From: Henricia sp. BOLD:AAB3569
Lineage: Eukaryota; Echinodermata; Asteroidea; Spinulosida; Echinasteridae
Length of the DNA: 64,000 bases
Direction: 5' to 3'
NCBI GenBank assembly: GCA_037783545.1
Contig: JBBELK010000298.1
Location: 4,650,001-4,714,000 of the forward strand
The position numbers and the translations under genes are program-made. The notes under the pieces were generated by a model that had not been told where the DNA came from, searched no databases, and saw only the letters and a list, made by a program, of their open reading frames with translations. Shown in pieces: positions 44,060 through 56,134 of the stretch (positions are counted from its first letter, which is position 1; each line of letters opens with the position of its first letter).

Positions 44060-44860
44060 CTATGGTCCATACTATGGACACAGTAATGGCGGATAGCAAC
44101 CGTTGTCAAGCCAAGTGAAACTCAAGAATTCAACCTGCGTGGCAGTTATATTGTAATTGATATGCGGTATCATCCCATTGTTTCAAGTCCCATTTAAGTC
44201 CCATTGTTCCGAGGAATTCGTAGTTCCAACCTGCTGTTCAAACTGACCCCACGTGAGCATTAACCAATCAAAACAGAAGTACATGTACACAAACAACGCC
44301 ATTATAATGCAGCACGATAAGTAGCAGAATGCACCCTTCTATATTGTTCCCCCATTGTGTCTCAAACATCTAGGGAATTTTAAAGGAATTCTTTCAGTTT
44401 TTAGGAGGGAGCGATGGTGCGTTAACAAAAGGGAATAATGTGTTGAGGTCCAGGGGCGTTGACTTATTTTGTCAAACATCGCCGTGCTGGGATACGACGC
44501 ACACCTAGTGTGCATTAGCACGTACTGCATGATATCATGTGCGCGTGCTTACACCGATCGAGTTACTCGAGAGTGGATTTTACTTGGTAAATTTCCACAA
44601 ACCAAAGTGTTTCAACGGATTTGGGCATGTGGACGACCTCATATCAGTTTAAAAATGACCAAAAACAAAGTGTTCTGTTCAAAGGTAAGAATTATTTTAT
44701 GGATATACATGTATGTTCTAAAATCGGCTTTATATAGTCACATGTGACCCGGTCATTCTTGAAATGCCTTCACACTTGCGTTTTGTCACGACCGAGTCAT
44801 GACCAATGGCTCACGTGTGAACACACCTGAACACGTCCTTGCACAAGAGTTTACAAATTG
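44060..44860. repeat. Segmental-duplication block of unit II (partner 23260-24060)
   Basis: GGCGGATAGCAACCGTTGTC at the start, TGACCCCACGTGAGCATTAA in the middle and AGTCACATGTGACCCGGTCA later all recur in unit I in the same order. No gene is seen in either copy. Confidence 0.75.
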
Positions 44861-44992
44861 AACAACCAATAAATCAAAATAGGCCTAGGTGTCATTATCA
44901 GTCGGGAAAATGTAAATAGAAAGTTGCCTACGTAATAGCTAGTGTTACGAAAGAAACACTTGGGGAATCGGCCCACGAACTAACTTTTTACA

Positions 44993-45740
44993 GTCACAAT
45001 TCTGCGCTGCGTGTTAGTGTAACAGATCTGTTAACTTAATCAGAATTGTGACTTCGGAACAAAAGCCGTGTTAACTCGATGTTAACATGGTGTTTAGGAC
45101 GTGTTAATGTTACATTTCATGTTAGTTCAACAGCTCCTGTTACAGATCGTGTTAGTGTAACATATCTGTTAACAGATCTGTTAACTTAATCTGAACAAAG
45201 TGGATGGTGTTAATTTTGATTAGTTTATAACGTTCATGATTCTCAATAAATTGAAGTCGGGTTTTTAGTACAACTTATATATGTGTCAGGTCTTGGATTG
45301 TACCCGCAATTGGAAAAATGTTTTGGGCTCCGTGAAGATTTTAGAAATTTCAATCACTTATTGGTTAAGCTCGTGTAACACGGACCGGAGGTCACAATTC
45401 TGTGTGTGTTAGTATGTTGAAAGTCATGCAGAACCCTACCGACTTGACATTTCCCAAGATGCCCAGTCAACAGATCTGTTACACTAACACGGTTTCCCGA
45501 GACTCCGATGTTAACTCAATTTTAACTCGATGTTAACATGGTGTTAACAGATCTGTCACACTAACACTAACAGGCAACACGGGATTGCGCCCTCACTCGC
45601 TGCAATTTGCGGTTCTGTGCGCGACTTTTAACACGTCCTGTTAACACGGCGTTTGTTCTGAGGTCACAATTCTGATTAAGTTAACAGATCTGTTAACAGA
45701 TCTGTAACACTAACACGTAACACAAACAGAATTGTGACCT
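44993..45740. mobile_element. Cluster of nested small elements with GTCACAATTCTG ends
   Basis: GTCACAATTCTG or its complement CAGAATTGTGAC occurs near 44993, 45047, 45391, 45663 and 45727, in alternating orientation, as expected for several nested inverted-repeat elements. Between them GTTAACAGATCTGTTAAC and TGTTAGTGTAACA palindromes recur many times. The insertion separates duplication blocks that are nearly adjacent in unit I. Confidence 0.7.
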
Positions 45741-46205
45741 CACCCATTGTACTTACATTGTTGAACAGTTTAAGTAACAAAAGGTGCCCCACAAGATGGC
45801 AGCTGTTCGTTACGGTCTATTGGATGCTGGGCCATTGCACTGTTACGATTCATTACGATGACACAGTACAAATCTACCACATCTGCGACTTGTTAAGACA
45901 GTCATTTTGTAACAAACCTTGGAAAATGTATTTATTTATTTACGTATTTTCTATTTTATCACTTAATGATAAAATGCATTATTCGCCGCTGACACACGGT
46001 TGATCTCAAAATCTTTTCAGTCAGCTAATGGTTCCCACATCAAGTGGGCCTATGCAGAAAGTTGTAAACAACACTGGTGTCACTTTGAGCGCCATCAGCT
46101 GGCATTTTGCCCAGAAAGTTTTGAGCGCGTGTGCGAATAAACAAAAAAGATACAATGTATTGAATGAGCTCTTGCGCTGTGTGTGAGGGCGCGAAATTTG
46201 CACTA

Positions 46206-46511
46206 AAGGGGCGTTCACACTATCGCGGAAAAATCACACTTTCGCGCTGCGCTCACCGCATTGCATGAGCTCCCAATCACCGATTATTCCAAAATAGAAA
46301 ATTCCACTCTGCTAACTTGGGGCTTCTCTGATACCTCATTGGCTGCGCGTTGGAAAGGTCAGCGCACCGCGGTCAAAGTTCAACAGATTTGAACTTTGAC
46401 CCAGTTCAAAACGTTTTGCGCGTCGCGATAGGCCGCGCACAAGCGGCAAACCAGTTTGTGTACAAACCAATGGAACAGTGTGATTTTTCCGCGATAGTGT
46501 GAACGCCCCTT
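46206..46511. mobile_element. MITE with perfect 35-bp inverted ends
   Basis: AAGGGGCGTTCACACTATCG continues to ACACT and is exactly mirrored at 46477-46511. About 306 bp. The perfect ends suggest recent activity. Confidence 0.85.
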
Positions 46512-46770
46512 AGATTTTCGTAGCCGCTGCATGGAAAATTGACCCACCGCCTCCCCATCGGCCACGCCCGTACGTTAATGATTTGAATTTTGAGCAGGAA
46601 TTTCGCTGGGAGCGACGGGCAGTGCCTCAAATTAAACTAAATCAACAACTTGTGTACATAATTATTAAGTAAGACTTTGAATTTGGACGTTAACACATTT
46701 TAACAAGTTTGTGCTTATAATCTTTACATGTGGAAACATTACGCCAAGCATCCTCTGGTTCTGGGGGAGC

Positions 46771-47094
46771 TTATTCCAACCGTATTTCCGAACGGTGGAA
46801 AAAACAGCGTGTCTGTTCAAATTTAGGCATTTAATTTAAGGTCACGTGACAAACATTTAACACTGTGATTAGCACCCACTTGTTCTGATGGGGCTAGTAT
46901 TCAACCGTAGCTGCGAACAATGGTTTACACAGTTTATTCCAACCGTATGTGCGAACGGTGGAAAAACACGGCGTGTCTGTTCAATGTAGGTATTTAATTT
47001 AACGTCACGTGACAAACATTTAACACTGTGATTAGCACCCACTTGTCCTAATGGGGCTAGTATTCAACCGTAACTGCGAACGGTGGTTTACACA
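46771..47094. repeat. Tandem duplication, period about 163 bp, two copies
   Basis: TTATTCCAACCGTATTTCCG at 46771 recurs as TTATTCCAACCGTATGTGCG at 46934. Both end at GGTTTACACAGT. Confidence 0.85.
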
Positions 47095-47300
47095 GTGAAT
47101 TGATCGCAAGCTGCCAAGTGATGCCAAACATGGCAAGGAATGGCAAGCTGCCAAGTGATGCCAAGCATGGCAAGGAGTTCGGGAAGACGTTCCCATTTTT
47201 TTCTGGCAAGCATGCCCAAAAATTTAATACCAAGCATGGCTAGAATTTGGGGCAAGCGTCCCCAATTGTTTCTGGCAAGAGTGCCAAAAAACTATGTGTT
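47095..47300. repeat. Short-period repeat of GCCAAG / GGCAAG words
   Basis: AAGCTGCCAAGTGATGCCAA appears twice about 40 bases apart, followed by looser GGCAAGCATGCCC variants. No function is suggested. Confidence 0.65.
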
Positions 47301-47753
47301 TGATTGAAATAAATGAGCGGCTCGAAAAACTATGCCAAACAGTCAAAACCTTGTTTCCAGGTGTTTTTTGTGTGCGGTCTGAGAATAAATTCGCCATATC
47401 CAACGGCGAAAGGACCACCAATCGTAACGGTAAGCACTTATTTGTTCGTAAATAATTTTGTTTTTGAACTTGTTTTCTAGTTTTGTTGGTTGGACATAAA
47501 ATAGTTCAAATAGTGTAATTGTTTTATGGTGGTTTGTTCATTTTTTTGAAATTTAACTGGTGCAGCATTTATTCCTATTTTATCGACTGGCTGCCGGCTA
47601 AATAGCATAGGTGGGGCGAAGTGGCAATGATGAGAAGTGACTGTAAAGCGATTTCAGTAACGTACGCGTGTGTATCGCGGTGTTTTGTTTGCCACCCGAA
47701 AAGCATTGTTAGCGAGTTTACAACTGGTTAAACAATTAGTCTGGAGTTACTTA

Positions 47754-48720
47754 AACAGCTAGAATCCCACTTGAAGAAAATCCAGCATTTCGGCTTTTTT
47801 CGGTAGTCCAAACATCCCTCTTGCCGACGTGGATTTTTATTATTTTTTATTTGTCGGTTTTAAGTGGATAAATTGCAAGCAAAAGTGCGCTTTTCGAAAA
47901 TGAGATTTTCGCGATTTCTGAAACGCTCATTAGGTATTCATGATATGCGCGTGACCCCGTGACGCAATCCTGAGAAAGAGAAGTCAACACGATAGTTAGC
48001 TCCATACGTTTACACGCAAAAAACCTAGAAAACCGTCTCTTTTAGATGGTGTTTTTTGAAGAATTTTGTTGTTCCAAAAAGCCAGAGATATGCCCAGTAG
48101 CTGCGTGGTTGCATGTTTTACCAGACACTATGACAAAAAAGAGCAGAAAGATTTTCTTTTCTATTACCAAGAGAGAGAAAAATGAGTCGCTCATTCTATA
48201 ACTTGTACGGCCGATGTCCAAACACGTGGAAACTACGCCACAGTGGACCGTACACAGACCGCTGTGAACTGCCCTTCGTTCTGTGACAAAACCACAATGC
48301 ACCAGTATTTACTTCAAAAGAGAGTCACTGTAAGCCACAATTTCATCGTTTTTTCACAAAACGGGTAATACATGTAGTAGATTGCTGTCATATTACATGA
48401 AGTGTTTTTCACGTTTGTATTTTGAATTACAAGGACAAAATAGGCATAATAAACATTCACTTCGTGTATTTTCCATTCAATACTGCACAGACCGTTTTGT
48501 ATGTTTCTCAGGATGACGTCAACACCCTGTTGATAAACAAGCCGAGTGACCTCGAGCGTTTCAGAATTTGGGTGAAGAGGGTCGGAACTGCTTTACGTTT
48601 TAAGCAAAAGTCTGTCGATTTTTTGTGAAAAACAAGTTGTGATGGTGTTGTAGACACATACACCTCCATGATAAACAGAAAAACTAAAAAAATGTGGAAG
48701 GGGGGATTCTTGCTGTTCAA
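47754..48720. mobile_element. 0.97-kb dispersed element, copy 1
   Basis: Starts AACAGCTAGAATCCCACTT and ends AAGGGGGGATTCTTGCTGTT, imperfect inverted ends of about 20 bases. A second copy with many matching blocks lies at 52445-53285. Shared words include TTTCTGAAACGCTCATTAGG and ACACATACACCTCCATGATA. No transposase is recognisable; a non-autonomous DNA element is the best guess. Confidence 0.7.
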
Positions 48721-49448
48721 GGTATCTTGTATTTTGTTTTCCTGATGCGAATAATAACCTTCGCTTTTTTGTTGTTGTGAATGCTAGGTATAGACGATTC
48801 CAGAAGCTCGCTGCCGCGGATTGGTTACAATTTATGAATAATTCATCACCTCCGTTGCTGTTAAATTATTCTGCACAAAGGTCACAACGACGAGATGGTA
48901 AAGGCGTTCGTGGCGAACAGTCTGCAATATGAATGCTAGTCTTTCCTCATGCGCTAGCAAAACCGTGCACAAAACAAACCTTGCCACGGACGACTTAACT
49001 AAAGGCTAGGATAATATGTTCTGCAGTTATGTGCGGTAGAGTATGGGTAACTGATGGGTATATCAGTAATCAATACTCCTTATCTTCACCCTCATGACGT
49101 AATTGAGTACAACCATATTGTTGCCAAAATCCGCTCTTGTAAGAGGCGTCTGCTGACTCATCATTGCCGGTTCACACGCTTACTGCAGGAATTGATTTTG
49201 CCTGGTCAAACGAAAAATAGCCCAACTGAAACATGTGAATAAGCGGGCCTCCCACTGTACGATTTTAGCCACGAATTTCCAACGATTAGGCACTAGATTA
49301 GGCAGACTTAGTACTCAAAATAAGTACATACGACTATTGCAATTATTATGAGGGTGACGTTATCCATAACGACGCCAGCCTGTGTGCTTACATTTGTGCA
49401 TACTTATATGGGAATTTGTGGGAACCATGCATGGGAAAGCACACATGT
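48721..49448. other. Intergenic stretch
   Basis: No supportable gene or repeat ends were seen before the GC-rich element at 49449. Confidence 0.4.
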
Positions 49449-50580
49449 AAAGCTTCAGTCACATCGAAGCCGGCGTGTTCCCGGTGACCCACGGAGAGCC
49501 ACGGTGCTGAAAATGGTCAATACGGCGCCGAGACGGTGTCGTCCCGGAGCATCACGGTGTCACGGCGCCTCACGGCGCTTCACGGCGAGTCACGGTAGTT
49601 TAAAGCATGTTTAAAAATTATTTTTTGGCCCACGGCGCGCCACGTTTCATCACGGCTTATCACGGAGTGCCAAGGTGTCAGGACGGCGTCAAGACGGCGT
49701 GGCCCCGATCGACCACGGTTCGTCACGGTTCTCACGCCGTGGCTCGCCGGGAGCCCTATGTGACTGTAGCTTAAAGCTTCAGTCACATCGAAGCCGGCGT
49801 GGACCCGGCGACCCACGGCGACAATACGGTGCTCCCGGCGTCAATACGGCGCCGAGACGGTGTCGTCCCGGAGCATCACGGTGTCACGGCGCCTCACGGC
49901 GCTTCACGGCGAGTCACGGTAGTTTAAAGCATGTTTAAAAATTATTTGTTGGCCCACGGCGCGCCACGTTTCATCACGGCTTATCACGGAGTGCCAAGGT
50001 GTCAAGACGGCGTCAAGAAATAATTTTTAAACATGCTTTAAACTACCGTGACTCGCCGTGAAGCGCCGTGACACCGTGATGCTCCGGGAGCACGCCGTGT
50101 CGCACCGTGGGGCACCGTGCCCTACCGGGGCGACGCCGGGAGCTCACCGTGGCAGACCGGGAGCTCGCCGTATTCCACCGTGGGGCACCGTGCCCTACCG
50201 GGGCGACGCCGGGAGCTCACCGTGGCAGACCGGGAGCTCGCCGTATTCCACCGTGGGGCACCGTGCCCTACCGGGGCGACGCCGGGAGCTCACCGTGGCA
50301 GACCGGGAGCTCGCCGTATTCCACCGTGGGGCACCGTGCCCTACCGGGGCGACGCCGGGAGCTCACCGGGAGCACGCCGGGAATAAACCGTATTGTCGCC
50401 GTGGGTCGCCGGGTCCACGCCGGCTCCACCCCGTGGTTCACCTTGCTGGACGGTCTCGAGTCGAGCATCGACGATTTATTTGCAATTTTCGTCACGGTGA
50501 GCCACGGCGCGGCCATTTTCAGCACCGTGGCTCTCCGTGGGTCACCGGGAACACGCCGGCTTCGATGTGACTGAAGCTTT
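49449..50580. mobile_element. GC-rich nested inverted-repeat element (1.13 kb)
   Basis: The outer ends begin AAAGCTTCAGTCACATCGAA and match inverted over at least 67 bases. A second left end of the same type begins at about 49772 and pairs with an inner right end at about 50388-50430 (GGCGACCCACGGCGACAATA against its complement). A third fold pairs CACGGCGAGTCACGGTAGTT (about 49574 and 49904) with 50030-50060. The interior is made of CACGG/CCGTG words. The open frames here are compositional. Confidence 0.8.
50104..50375. repeat. 73-bp tandem repeat, four copies
   Basis: CACCGTGCCCTACCGGGGCG recurs at intervals of exactly 73 bases (marker positions 50123, 50196, 50269, 50342). The copies appear identical, which points to very recent expansion. 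Confidence 0.9.
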
Positions 50581-51907
50581 AACAAACCGTGATGTCATTT
50601 ATGTTTTAGGTCTAATTGCCCATGTATGGCGATTGTTTTTATTATTTTGATGTCTAGACCATGTACACGTGTTAAAAACAGCTGTCCTATTTTTGAATCT
50701 TTAAATCTGTCATTTGCCGAGGATTTTCAGATCGTCTATAAAATTTGTCGAGTGATTCCACCAGGTTGGGACACTGTGTAACATTTTCTTGTTTCCAAAA
50801 ATTGGTCGACAAGTAAGCAACAAGTCCTCATTTATATAATTTCTTGCATCATATTATGGTTGCTTTCACTGTTCTTAAATAATATATAAGTCCTCAGTCT
50901 TGTTGAAATTGTACATTTTAAATAATTGTTTTTAAATGGTGGCTTCGGACGTAAAATGAACACCACGACAATTTTGCTCTTTTCACTCTGACCTTGAAAG
51001 TTCTCTTGTTTTTGACATTAGTGCACAGTTCTTGTATTCAAAATTTGGAGGATTCTGTCCTGAATTTCTGTGTTGTTCGAGAAGATTTGTTGAAAAACGC
51101 TTAATGTGACGCCCACATTTGCACACAACTCCATTTAGTTGACTGTTGCTCCTATGTTTTGTTATAAGTAATTGAGGACTGGTCTAATTTCTCATTCAAC
51201 TGCTAGTATTTCTGAGTACTATTGACTCAGGAAAGTCATATACAGCACCAGTAAGTGAAAAAAATATAAGGTCAGCAAGTTTCAGACGTAACATGGACAC
51301 TGTGTCCCAACCTGGTGCAGAGCAACTGGCAGCACCTTTGTCCAAGGGGATACAATTTAAAAGCCGATACGAAAACAAAATCAATTTCAGAATCGGCCAC
51401 TTTTGACTTGGAATCCTCTAATGTCGACACATCGCTGAAGACGGTGGCGGAAATTGAAGCGGGTGATACTCATGCCGAAAGCTTCTGAAAGAATGCTGGA
51501 TCACCCCCAATGTCCGAGTCATTGCACAACTAGCTGCTTGATCATGTTGAGCAACTCATCAGAAGGTGCAAACGGACCTCTGACATAAACAATTTCCTTA
51601 TATATTGCAGGACGCTAATCGAAAGTTGCTGATTCTGAAATTGAGGTGGTTTTTTGTATCACCCTCTCGGTCAAAGCCGATTAGATCGCTGGATAAAATT
51701 TGTCGGACCTTGCTTTATACGTGATCTGAAATTTTGGTTTAAATCCGTTGGCAAATGACGGGTTATATCAGAGGAAAAGTAGGACTTCTTTATTTGACAC
51801 GTAGTATATCTAAATCGATGTATGTGCTTTGTATACTCTGCAGGATTTTAGCTGTCGATAGCCAAATACAGCCAAATGAATATTTATCAATTTGGCTATA
51901 TATTTCT
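50581..51907. repeat. Tail of segmental-duplication unit II, then unique DNA
   Basis: 50730-51265 matches 24550-25070 (CGAGTGATTCCACCAGGTTG; ACACAACTCCATTTAGTTGA). The match ends at CACCAGTAAGTGAAAAAAAT, giving the right border of the duplication. From 51266 on I recognise nothing. Confidence 0.7.
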
Positions 51908-52077
51908 GAACAGTAGACTAAAGTGAAAACGTCATCCTTTGCGTGTTGCCATGGTTTTTGGGTCTACACTAAAACCAGTGAACTGTTTCCTTGCGCTATA
52001 CCAATGGACGTTTCAGATTACCAGCGAATGTTTAGACCCAATTAACATGGCAACCGACGTCACACTTTAGTAGTCTA
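51908..52077. mobile_element. MITE, AGACTAAAGTG-type ends
   Basis: AGACTAAAGTGAAAACGTCA is mirrored by GACGTCACACTTTAGTAGTCT; inner TTGCCATGG / CATGGCAA and GGGTCTA / TAGACCC words extend the arms. Same family as 41262-41430. Confidence 0.75.
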
Positions 52078-52444
52078 TTTGCAACTTGTACAAAAGAGCA
52101 GAGTTCGTATTATTTTAAATTTGCCAGCTGGCGGAGCCCTGCTATTGTATGGACAACAATAATCAATGTGCATAATTATTGATGGGTTTTACATTTTGTG
52201 GCATACTCCCGATAGTTATGTTTGCTGTGATTGTTTCATGAATATTATGCGTGTAATTTTTTTTTATTACCTACTGAAAAGCCGATGACGAACTTCACAA
52301 AGAATGGTATTTTTTTGCAGCGATGCTTCGCACTATGGGCGCTGCCATTTTGTCCGAATACTGGGCAAATGTTGCTTACAACTTCGTGTTGTACGATACT
52401 TGTTAAGCACAAGGTAAAATTGTTTGATGGGTACAATTCCCCTT

Positions 52445-53285
52445 TAAAGAGCTAGAATCCCCCTTGACGAAAAATCCAGCAATTTGCACCTTTTTCGATA
52501 GTCTATATATCCCTCCAGCCGACTTATATCGCTGTTTATTTTAAATTGTCCGTTTTTAAGTGGATAAATCGCAAGTCGCGATTTCTGAAACGCTCATTAG
52601 GTATGACGCAATCCCGAGACACACGAGTAAACACGGTCGACCGTCTCTGTTCAATGGTATTTTTTGAAGAATTGTTTTCGTGCAAAAAGCCAGAGATGTG
52701 CCCGGTAGTTGTGTGGTTGTATGCTTTAGCAGACACCATGAAAAAAAGAAAGATTTTCTTGTTCATAACCAAGAGAGAGAAAAATGAGCGGCTCGTTCTC
52801 ACCGGCCAATGTTCATACAGTGCTAGGGCTGTGCAAATTTCAAACACGTGGGAACTACGGCCCACAGGGACCGTTTAACACGCACTGTGTATGCCGTTCG
52901 TTCCGTGATAACCACCGGTCGCAATGCTCCAGTATTTACTTCATTGTGAGCTACAATTTCACCGTTTTAAAAAAAGGTGTTTTTTACGTTTGTATTTTGA
53001 ATTAATTACAAGGACAAAACAGGCATGACAACATTCACTCCGTATATTTTCCATTTAATACTGCACAGGCCGTTTTGTGTTCTTCTCAGGATGACGTCAA
53101 AACCGTGTTTATCAACAAACCAAGTGACCTCGGGCGTTTCAGAATTTCGGGTGAAGAGGGTCGGAACTGCTTTGCGTTTTAAACAAAAGGCTGTTGAATT
53201 TTTTTGTGAGAAATAAGTTGTGATGGTGTTGTAGACACATACACCTCCATGATAAACATTAAAACTCAAAAAATGTGGACGGGGG
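52445..53285. mobile_element. 0.9-kb dispersed element, copy 2
   Basis: The left end GAGCTAGAATCCCCCTTGAC resembles copy 1 (47754). The right end (GTGGACGGGGGATACG) is decayed. Shared interior blocks run in the same order with small deletions. Confidence 0.65.
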
Positions 53286-53859
53286 ATACGTGAAGCATCC
53301 ACAACAGTAATGTGTTTCGGAAAATCTATAACAAAAAAAAGTATTGTATTTGTGTATCTAAAATAAATAAAAAAAATATATAGTGGTAACGCGATTCTCG
53401 ACCTTGTACTTATAGGCGCAGCTAGGCGTGTATTATACATTGCGATTGTTTGTGTAATCCTGTACGCACGTATATGCCGACCTGTCTATAATAAACCCAC
53501 GGTGAGAATTTTGTTCAACCGACCCTGTTGGCCTATGTAGATTTTCGGTTCACAAAAAAAGAATCGTCGGGTAAGTAAAACTGTTATCATACCCACTTTT
53601 ACAGCCCATTATACAGCTAAGCTATAAGGAGGACTCCTTCTGGTTTATAGCTACTTTAATTAGCAGGCAGGGAGGCTGTAAAATTGCAATGAGGACATAT
53701 ATATGTTTTTCTTATTCTTATTTATTCGTTCGTTCCTGCCGTTCGGGCCCGTGTCGTGTGTGGCCCGTGTTACGAACAGACGGCGCGGCGCGGCCCGACT
53801 GGATTGAATAGCGCCCTCTTTCGCCGTGTCGATCGCAGGCTCGCCATCCTAAAACAGGG
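53286..53859. other. Intergenic stretch
   Basis: No supportable gene; nothing beyond short A runs and random frames. Confidence 0.4.
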
Positions 53860-54028
53860 AATAAGCCAGTTCGGAATCTCGCGCGCGCAATGAACGTCTA
53901 TGGGATTGTGTCAAGGTCATTTGAGATAAACACAGGTCATTTGAGATAAACACAATGCATACCGCTTTGTTTATCTCAAACCAAAGTCGGGAGACGCATG
54001 CGCAGTCGAGACTCCGAACTGGCTTATT
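53860..54028. mobile_element. MITE with AATAAGCCAGTTCGGA ends
   Basis: AATAAGCCAGTTCGGAATCT is mirrored by ACTCCGAACTGGCTTATT. The interior has a 20-base direct duplication (GGTCATTTGAGATAAACACA twice). About 169 bp. Confidence 0.8.
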
Positions 54029-54571
54029 GATCGAGTGACACGAGGTCCGGGATTTGTTTTGGAAAATTTGGTTTTCAAGGAGTGGTGGTCCATGGGTGGT
54101 CATACTGTGGTCATAGTGGTGATCCTGGTGGTGTAGAGGTGATCCTGGTGGTGAAGTAGTGGATCTGATGAAGGTGATGGTGGCAGTGTGGTCTAGTACT
54201 AGGCCTAGTGATCATGTTGGTGTAGCTAGTGGATACCCCTAGAACCATGGAGGAAGAAATTTCCTCCATGCTAGAACTATGGGGGATATACTCTCCCCCA
54301 TAGGTAATGTTGTTTTTTTTCCCAATATGGCGGCGCCTGAACTTTAAGATCGGACCGAAACGTTTTCGGCTAGCGCAATAATCCGCTGCCCAATCGCCAC
54401 CAAACTCCATCTGATAGTTCTTGAGACACTCACCTTGCGTGTGTCTACGGAATTTCGGTACCATTTGTCCACTAAATTCTCCGAAAATAATGTTGGGAAA
54501 TGAACGGGGAAAATGTGCGATGCATCCACATGCTAGACTGGTCCCCTGTCCATGTGCACTACGCTGCTCTC
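54029..54571. other. Gene-free or weakly coding stretch
   Basis: Contains GGTGGT/GTGGTC-rich repetitive sequence (54080-54220) and a minus-strand frame near 54420-54540 ending at a GTGAGT donor-like word. No domain can be recognised in it and I do not call a gene. Confidence 0.35.
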
Positions 54572-54636
54572 GCTATACGCCTTTCTTAATATTTATTCAT
54601 AAACGGACCAAAGCGAGGCTATAGTTCCTCCGAAAA
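54572..54636. repeat. Inverted-repeat partner of 63146-63203
   Basis: TATACGCCTTTCTTAATATT through GCGAGGCTATAGTTCC is present in reverse complement 8.5 kb away with one or two differences. The YqaJ relic and the Gypsy element lie between. Either two copies of a small repeat or the ends of a larger transposon. Confidence 0.7.
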
Positions 54637-55425
54637 GTAAACAAACCATTCAACGCACGCACGATGCATGGCAGCTATCGATGTCAACGCAAGGAACCTT
54701 AGCTTAGCCTCAAGTTTCGTCGATTTATGGTCGACTCCAGGATTATATCAAAAGACAGACAGTTTGGCAATGAATGCAGGTACTTCTCAGCGGCGTAGGT
54801 GCAAGATTTGGAAGGTAGGAATGCTGTAAAATGATGGTGTTTACATCCGCATAATCTGATGAAAAATCGTAACGAACGACATGTTTGCATATGCCTACAC
54901 TACACAGTACATGCAGATTCACTCGTCATGCCTTCGTGGTAATAATGTTACTGAAATGCCTGCACTACATTTTCCTTTATTACGGCATATTAAAATCAAC
55001 CACCAAAACGTGAAATTATGTTAAGAAATCGTAATATTAGCATGGAAATGTTACCGAATTTCGGAAAGAATTGAGAAGTTGATCATGGCTAATTCATACC
55101 TTGTGAGTTGTGTGCATACTGTGCAAAACATGAAACATTTTTATGATCAACTTCCCAAATCTTGTCAAGGTGACGACCGTCCCAAGTTTGTCCTCCATAT
55201 GTTTTTTTTTGGGGGGGGGGGGGGGGACAAAATAGCCATCTTGGGAAACACACGTAGGCCTAGCTGCTAGCAGAAAAACATGGTCTCTATTATTCACACT
55301 TCCAATCTGGAGGACAAATAGGGTAAATTCGGTCAGGAAACTTGATTTTAGCAATGAAAACACTTTAAGTATGTCATGCTCCATTGCATTCTAACAATTT
55401 CTTTCTCTTGCGTTTTTCTACTCAG
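54637..55425. other. Intergenic stretch with poly-G run
   Basis: Nine or ten T followed by 16 G at 55211-55226; no gene is recognised. It may contain further decayed exons of the YqaJ relic that I cannot identify. Confidence 0.4.
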
Positions 55426-56128
55426 ACCCACAAATTAGCAGAGTTGCAATAAAGTACGGCATGGAAGATGGAATCTCTGTCGGCAAAGTATGTCTGCGAG
55501 GTAAAATTTGTTGTAATTTAGGGGTTTTTTTTTCAACCAAAAATTCCAATGTCACACTTATTGGTAGCAGTCAATCCACCCGTGCTGGCACACACAAACC
55601 CCGGGCACAAACCCATGTTGAGCATTTACTAGTATGTATTAACTTTTGCAGTCTGTATAGGGGAATAGTGACAACAATTATTAATACAAGAATAGATCCA
55701 CCTTTATAAGAAGCTTTTCATGCTGATATTACAAAAATCCTGTTAAAACAGGGCACTTTTGCAGTGCCTATACACAAGTGTTTAGTTCAGCTGTACTGTG
55801 TGTGCATGTACAACTCATACCTGCTTGATACAGTGTAGTAGAGTGACAAGGCTGTGTCCTTGATGTGCATTTGGGGAAAATGAATTTAGTAATTACAATT
55901 AAATGCCGTTTTACTTTTAGGCAGATTCCTAACAAAAGCGATTCCTCTGCTTTTTTTCAGAAAATGAGGAATAAGATTGACCTCCATCTACACGGGATTC
56001 TCATCAGTCCGTATAGTTCCCGACTTATACTTGCGGCTTCTCCCGACAGAAGAGTGTGCAATCCTTTGTCTCTACGCTTTGGTCTTTTTAAAGTAAAATG
56101 TCCTGTTGCTACTTCGTGTCTGGGGCTT
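55426..56128 (+). pseudogene. YqaJ-type exonuclease relic, two exons visible
   Basis: Exon A (55426-55500, after CTACTCAG, donor GGTAAAA) reads RVAIKYGMEDGISVGKVCL, like the AIKYGMENE segment of YqaJ/lambda-exonuclease domains. Exon B (from about 55961, after TTTTTTTCAG) reads LHGILISPYSSRLILAASPD and then RFGLFKVKCP, matching the GLFISP...LGASPDG...GLLEIKCP core. The active-site Asp of SPD is kept, but the Glu expected two residues before the Lys is itself Lys, and splice phases between the two pieces do not agree. In animals such domains often come from transposons. It is probably a decayed transposon gene. Confidence 0.6.
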
Positions 56129-56134
56129 CCATGA

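Noticed and set aside
50058-50574. Overlapping Arg/Gly/Pro-rich frames of up to 170 codons
   Set aside because: Generated by the 73-bp GC-rich repeat, open in three frames at once, inside an inverted-repeat element.
54111-54530. Minus-strand frames with a GTGAGT donor-like word
   Set aside because: No partner exon or domain was found, and the 3' part is made of GGTGGT-type repeats.
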